DNA from: Arthrobacter rhizosphaerae
GTDB lineage: Bacteria > Actinomycetota > Actinomycetes > Actinomycetales > Micrococcaceae
NCBI RefSeq assembly: GCF_023062595.1
Contig: NZ_JALLAN010000018.1
Span: forward strand, 1-64,000
Direction: 5' to 3'
Length of the DNA stretch: 64,000 nt
Shown here: piece after piece, positions 60,911 through 64,000 of the stretch
Position numbering within the stretch: position 1 is the first letter of the stretch
Layout of the letters: each line of letters opens with the position of its first letter
Program-made: the position numbers and the translations under genes
Notes under the pieces: generated by a model
Seen by the model: only the letters and a program-made list of their open reading frames with translations
Database searches by the model: none
What the model was told of the DNA's origin: nothing

Positions 60911-62590
60911 TCACGTGTCCAGGTGAGTCGGAGCGAACATCTTGAGCAGTGTCTCAACCACGACGACGTTCGGTCCCTCTGCAGCAAAGGCTGCCTTCAG
61001 GGCATCCCCCACACCCTGCGGTTCAACACGGATGGCGGGAACGCCGAAAGCTTCGGCCAGCTTCACGAAGTCAGGCCGGGCAAGCTCGGTAGCGGTTGCC
61101 TTGCCGAACGCATCGATCATGTATTCACGCAAGATGCCGTAACCGCCGTCGTCGACGATCAACCACGTAACCGGCACGTTGTGCTGTTTGGCGGTGGCAA
61201 GTTCAGAGATGGAATACATAGCTGAACCATCGCCAGAGACCGCCAGTACCCGCGCAGCAGATCCTGACCGCCCTGTTGTTGCCAGGCCGACCGAACCACC
61301 GATGGCGGCCGGAAATCCAAACCCGAGGCCACCGGCGCCCTGGGCGGAATGGAATTGCCCATCCTTGGCGTCCCAACAGCTCCAGCCCCAGTAGGCGGAA
61401 ATGGTCATGTCCCAGAATGTTTGCATATCTGCCGGCACAGCCTCGCGGATGTCAGCCATAAAGTTGAGCTCTTTGGCCAGGTCCTGGGATTCCAGGCGTG
61501 CCCGGACCTTAGCCAGAGTCTCCCGCACCATTGCCTCCGGCGTCGAATCGTGCCAGTCCGCAGCCGTGGAGACGCCCTCACGTTGCAGGGCTTCGTCCAA
61601 GGCGGCGAGGGCCTGCCCTGCATCGGCGCGGATCCCCAGCCCGGGGCGATTGGATTCGAGGACCCGGGGTTCGGCGTCGATCTGGATAATACGGCCACGC
61701 GGTTCGAACGTGAAGTAGTTGGACGTGACCTCGCCCAGGGACGAGCCGATGACAATCAGGACGTCGGCGTCTTCGAGGACGTCGGTGACGTAGCGGTCCT
61801 CGATCCAGGACTGCAGCGAGAGCTCGTGGTTCCAGGGGAAAGCGCCGTTTCCGCCGGGAGTGCAGATCACCGGAGCCCGCAGCTTTTCGGCCAGGGCCAG
61901 CAGCGTTTTCTCAGCCCGGCCACGCCGCGTACCCCCGCCGGCAATGATGGCGGGACGTTTCGCCTTCGCCAGCCATTTCACTGCCTCACGGATCAGCTCC
62001 ACCCGCGGCGGATTATCAGCTGCCTCAGCGAGCGCGTCCTCAACGGGAGGCACCATGATGGGATCGAGCAGGACATTCTGCGGAATCTCCAGCCAGACAG
62101 GCCCTTGCGGGGAAGAAATGGCTTCCGTCCAGGCGTCCTGAATAGCCGACGGGATCCCCGAGGCATGCTGGATGAGCCGCTGGCTCTTGGTGACGTTGGC
62201 AGCGGACGCCTTCTGGTCGTCAAGCTGATGAAGCATTCCTTTACGGCGGGCTCCGAGTCCTTCGAGAGGGATCTGGCTTGCAACCACCACCATGGGGACG
62301 CCCGTCGCATAGGCCTCCTGCAGCCCTGCCAGCGACATCAGGGCGCCGGGGCCGGTGGACAGGAAGAGAACGCCCACTTCCCCGGTTGCCCGCGAATAAC
62401 CATCGGCCGCGAACGCAGAATTGTTCTCAACCCGCGAGGAGACGAAATGCAGGTTTCCCCGGCCCATGGCATCAAAGAGGCCCAGGGCGTGCTGGCCTGG
62501 AATGCCGAACACGGTTTTGGCGCCGAGCGCCTCGAGGGTTTCGACGACGAGATCGCCGCCGTTACGGACGGGGCCCTCTGGTCCGGTCAC
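60911..62590 (-). CDS. Thiamine-pyrophosphate enzyme, 2-ketoarginine-decarboxylase-like or acetolactate-synthase-like
   Basis: 559 residues of the TPP-dependent decarboxylase/carboligase family. The N-terminal PYR domain has VENNSAFAADGYSRATG with the catalytic Glu, and LSTGPGALMSLAGLQEAYA. The C-terminal TPP-binding motif is SGDGSAMYSISELATAKQ...WLIVDDGGYG. It starts at a GTG overlapping the ureohydrolase stop (GTGA), with SD GAGGAG inside that gene. Pairing with a ureohydrolase suggests 2-ketoarginine decarboxylation (AruI-type), giving 4-guanidinobutyraldehyde; acetolactate synthase is less likely as no ilvN follows. Confidence 0.88.
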   Translation of the reverse strand: MTGPEGPVRNGGDLVVETLEALGAKTVFGIPGQHALGLFDAMGRGNLHFVSSRVENNSAFAADGYSRATGEVGVLFLSTGPGALMSLAGLQEAYATGVPMVVVASQIPLEGLGARRKGMLHQLDDQKASAANVTKSQRLIQHASGIPSAIQDAWTEAISSPQGPVWLEIPQNVLLDPIMVPPVEDALAEAADNPPRVELIREAVKWLAKAKRPAIIAGGGTRRGRAEKTLLALAEKLRAPVICTPGGNGAFPWNHELSLQSWIEDRYVTDVLEDADVLIVIGSSLGEVTSNYFTFEPRGRIIQIDAEPRVLESNRPGLGIRADAGQALAALDEALQREGVSTAADWHDSTPEAMVRETLAKVRARLESQDLAKELNFMADIREAVPADMQTFWDMTISAYWGWSCWDAKDGQFHSAQGAGGLGFGFPAAIGGSVGLATTGRSGSAARVLAVSGDGSAMYSISELATAKQHNVPVTWLIVDDGGYGILREYMIDAFGKATATELARPDFVKLAEAFGVPAIRVEPQGVGDALKAAFAAEGPNVVVVETLLKMFAPTHLDT

Positions 62591-63663
62591 TGTGCGTACT
62601 CCTCGGTGGAGGACGCCGCGAAGCCGGCTGGCCGGTGCGATTCCTGGCCAAGGGCTTGCTGGGCGTACCCGTTGGCGGCTCCGAAGCGGTCGCCTTCGAC
62701 GGCGTTGTCTGCCATCAGTGTCACCATTTCGTAGGCGACGTGGCTGGCTGCGACGCCTGTGATCTCCGCGTGGTCGTACGCCGGAGCGACTTCGACGATA
62801 TCGGCTCCGACGAGGTTCATCCCACGGAATCCGCGGAGGATCTCCAGCAGTTCACGGCTTGAAAGACCGCCCGCCTCCGGGGTACCTGTACCTGGTGCAA
62901 AGGCAGGATCCAGGACGTCGATGTCCACGGAGATATACAGGGGTCGGTTGCCGATCCGGTCCCGGACCTTTGCCACCGTCTCCAGCACGCCTTGGTAATA
63001 GACGTCGGCAGAAGTGACGATGCCGAACCCAAAGCGATGGTCGTCGTCGAGGTCTTTCTTGCCATAAAGCGGACCACGGGTTCCAATGTGGCTGATGGCT
63101 TCGGTGTCGAGGATGCCCTCCTCCACTGCCCTGCGGAAGGGCGTCCCGTGTGTGTATTCGGCGCCGAAGTACGTGTCCCAGGTGTCCAGGTGGGCGTCAA
63201 AGTGGAGCATGGCGAGGGGTGCGCCGGCACGTTCGGCCGCTGCCCGCAGCAGTGGAAGCGCGATGGTGTGGTCTCCGCCGAGGGTAACAAGTTTGCTCCC
63301 CCGGGCGGTGAGATCCAGGGCGTTCTGCTGAATCGTCTCAATGGCTTCATTGATGTTGAACGGGTTCACGGCCATGTCCCCGGCGTCCGCCACCTGGATG
63401 TTCTCGAAGGGACTCACGTCCCACGCCGGATTGTACGGGCGAAGCAGGCGGCTGGCCTCACGCACATGGTTTGCTCCGAACCGCGCTCCCGGCCGGTAGG
63501 AGACTCCCGAGTCGAACGGGACCCCGACAACAGTCACATCCGCCGAAGCAACCTGGTCCAGCCGCGGCAGGCGGGCGTACGTTGCCGCCCCCGCATAACG
63601 CGGAATCCGGGCTGAATCGATCGGTCCGACGTTGCCATTTGCTTCAATGCGGAGCTCTTCCAA
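62587..63663 (-). CDS. Ureohydrolase: agmatinase or guanidinobutyrase family
   Basis: 358 residues, TTG start with strong SD GGAGAGG. Manganese ligands are complete: GGDHTIALPLLRA, LHFDAHLDTWDTYFG and SVDIDVLDPAFAPGTGTPE. It hydrolyses a guanidino group to urea. Automatic naming would say agmatinase. The adjacent TPP enzyme, translated from an overlapping start, hints at guanidinobutyrase (GbuA-type), which makes 4-aminobutyrate from 4-guanidinobutyrate. No arginine decarboxylase gene is seen in the window. Confidence 0.9.
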   Translation of the reverse strand: MEELRIEANGNVGPIDSARIPRYAGAATYARLPRLDQVASADVTVVGVPFDSGVSYRPGARFGANHVREASRLLRPYNPAWDVSPFENIQVADAGDMAVNPFNINEAIETIQQNALDLTARGSKLVTLGGDHTIALPLLRAAAERAGAPLAMLHFDAHLDTWDTYFGAEYTHGTPFRRAVEEGILDTEAISHIGTRGPLYGKKDLDDDHRFGFGIVTSADVYYQGVLETVAKVRDRIGNRPLYISVDIDVLDPAFAPGTGTPEAGGLSSRELLEILRGFRGMNLVGADIVEVAPAYDHAEITGVAASHVAYEMVTLMADNAVEGDRFGAANGYAQQALGQESHRPAGFAASSTEEYAQ

Positions 63664-63756
63664 AGGAATGCCTCTCCTTCGAGGATGGATCAGTGGTTGT
63701 GACTGCCATCATACCCCCATGTTGCCTGCAATGCATCAAACGTTTACCTGGGCTCG

Positions 63757-64000
63757 CTATTGATACTTCAGACTCAGCAGGATTGCCTTGAGCTGGCGAT
63801 ATTGCGCGGTGTTCATCCACGCCTTCGCCGCGTCGATGCTCGGGAAGGCAGGTTCACTAAAAATGACCCTGGCCACTGCTGCCCCGTTGGGGAACGCAAC
63901 CTGCGGGGAACCGGAACTCGTGGTCCCGGACACAAATTCGTGACTCCGCCTGATGCCCATATGAAACTGCGGATGGTCCGCGAAGGAATCAAAAGCAAAG
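63757..64000 (-). CDS. Partial gene, DUF1330-like protein
   Basis: Runs off the right edge, about 80 residues visible. FPSIDAAKAWMNTAQYRQLKA resembles the DUF1330 pattern EFPSLEAAKAWYNSPEYQ. The open frame continues past the only visible ATG, so the true start lies beyond 64000. Function of the family is poorly known. Confidence 0.55.
   Translation of the reverse strand, partial: FAFDSFADHPQFHMGIRRSHEFVSGTTSSGSPQVAFPNGAAVARVIFSEPAFPSIDAAKAWMNTAQYRQLKAILLSLKYQ

Overview
The window looks like chromosomal DNA from a high-GC actinobacterium. The gene content points to the Micrococcaceae, and an Arthrobacter/Pseudarthrobacter-like organism is my best inference. The supporting genes are DUF6457 and DUF6318 proteins, a DUF222-HNH protein, an Rpf-type muralytic protein with LysM, an FdhF/YdeP oxidoreductase, heterodimeric ABC exporters, and many GTG/TTG starts. 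I saw no rRNA, tRNA, CRISPR array, prophage or complete insertion sequence. Most of the window is single genes or short operons of two or three.

Layout. 0-7 kb: one giant secreted enzyme with two GH43 glycosidase domains, preceded by a 16-bp palindrome identical to the core of the ideal lac operator. 7.5-17 kb: DUF6457, GNAT, a WYL regulator divergent from a VOC protein, the FdhF/YdeP oxidoreductase, an MFS exporter, RecQ, TetR and acylphosphatase. 17-25 kb: a lipoprotein, a GH13 alpha-glucosidase, a tiny proline-rich protein, an ammonium transporter with a GlnR-like box, a winged-helix/histone-H1-like/carbohydrate-binding fusion, an adenosine/adenine deaminase and an Rpf-LysM protein. 25-34 kb: small metabolic genes, an APC permease, the C-terminal remnant of a flavin monooxygenase, an isocitrate-lyase/PEP-mutase family protein, a GNAT protein and the DUF222-HNH gene. 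34-46 kb: a gamma-glutamyltransferase homologue, Tex, a CBS protein, a nucleoside deaminase, a three-module RecB-like nuclease/helicase, an old yellow enzyme and a DUF6318 lipoprotein/PKD protein pair. 47-54 kb: an orphan Vsr endonuclease, a divergent two-component pair and a McrBC type IV restriction operon whose McrB carries an EVE-like module. 54-59 kb: a thioesterase and a heterodimeric ABC exporter. 59-61 kb: a secreted protein with three CHATGS repeats beside a class F-like sortase. 61-64 kb: an overlapping ureohydrolase/TPP-enzyme operon, then a partial DUF1330-like gene.

How genes work together. The ureohydrolase-TPP pair fits the late steps of the arginine transaminase pathway (2-ketoarginine decarboxylase plus guanidinobutyrase) at least as well as plain agmatinase. 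McrBC, Vsr and the RecB-like nuclease/helicase are the nucleic-acid processing and defence genes. The sortase and the CHATGS protein look like an enzyme-substrate pair, but both depart from the textbook: the protein has no LPXTG-like pentapeptide, and the sortase has no arginine after its cysteine.

A regulatory pattern recurs. Seven genes without a convincing Shine-Dalgarno sequence carry a TANNNT -10-like hexamer exactly six bases before the start codon, as expected for leaderless transcripts. All coordinates and motifs were read by eye. Family names come from recognised motifs, not database searches.
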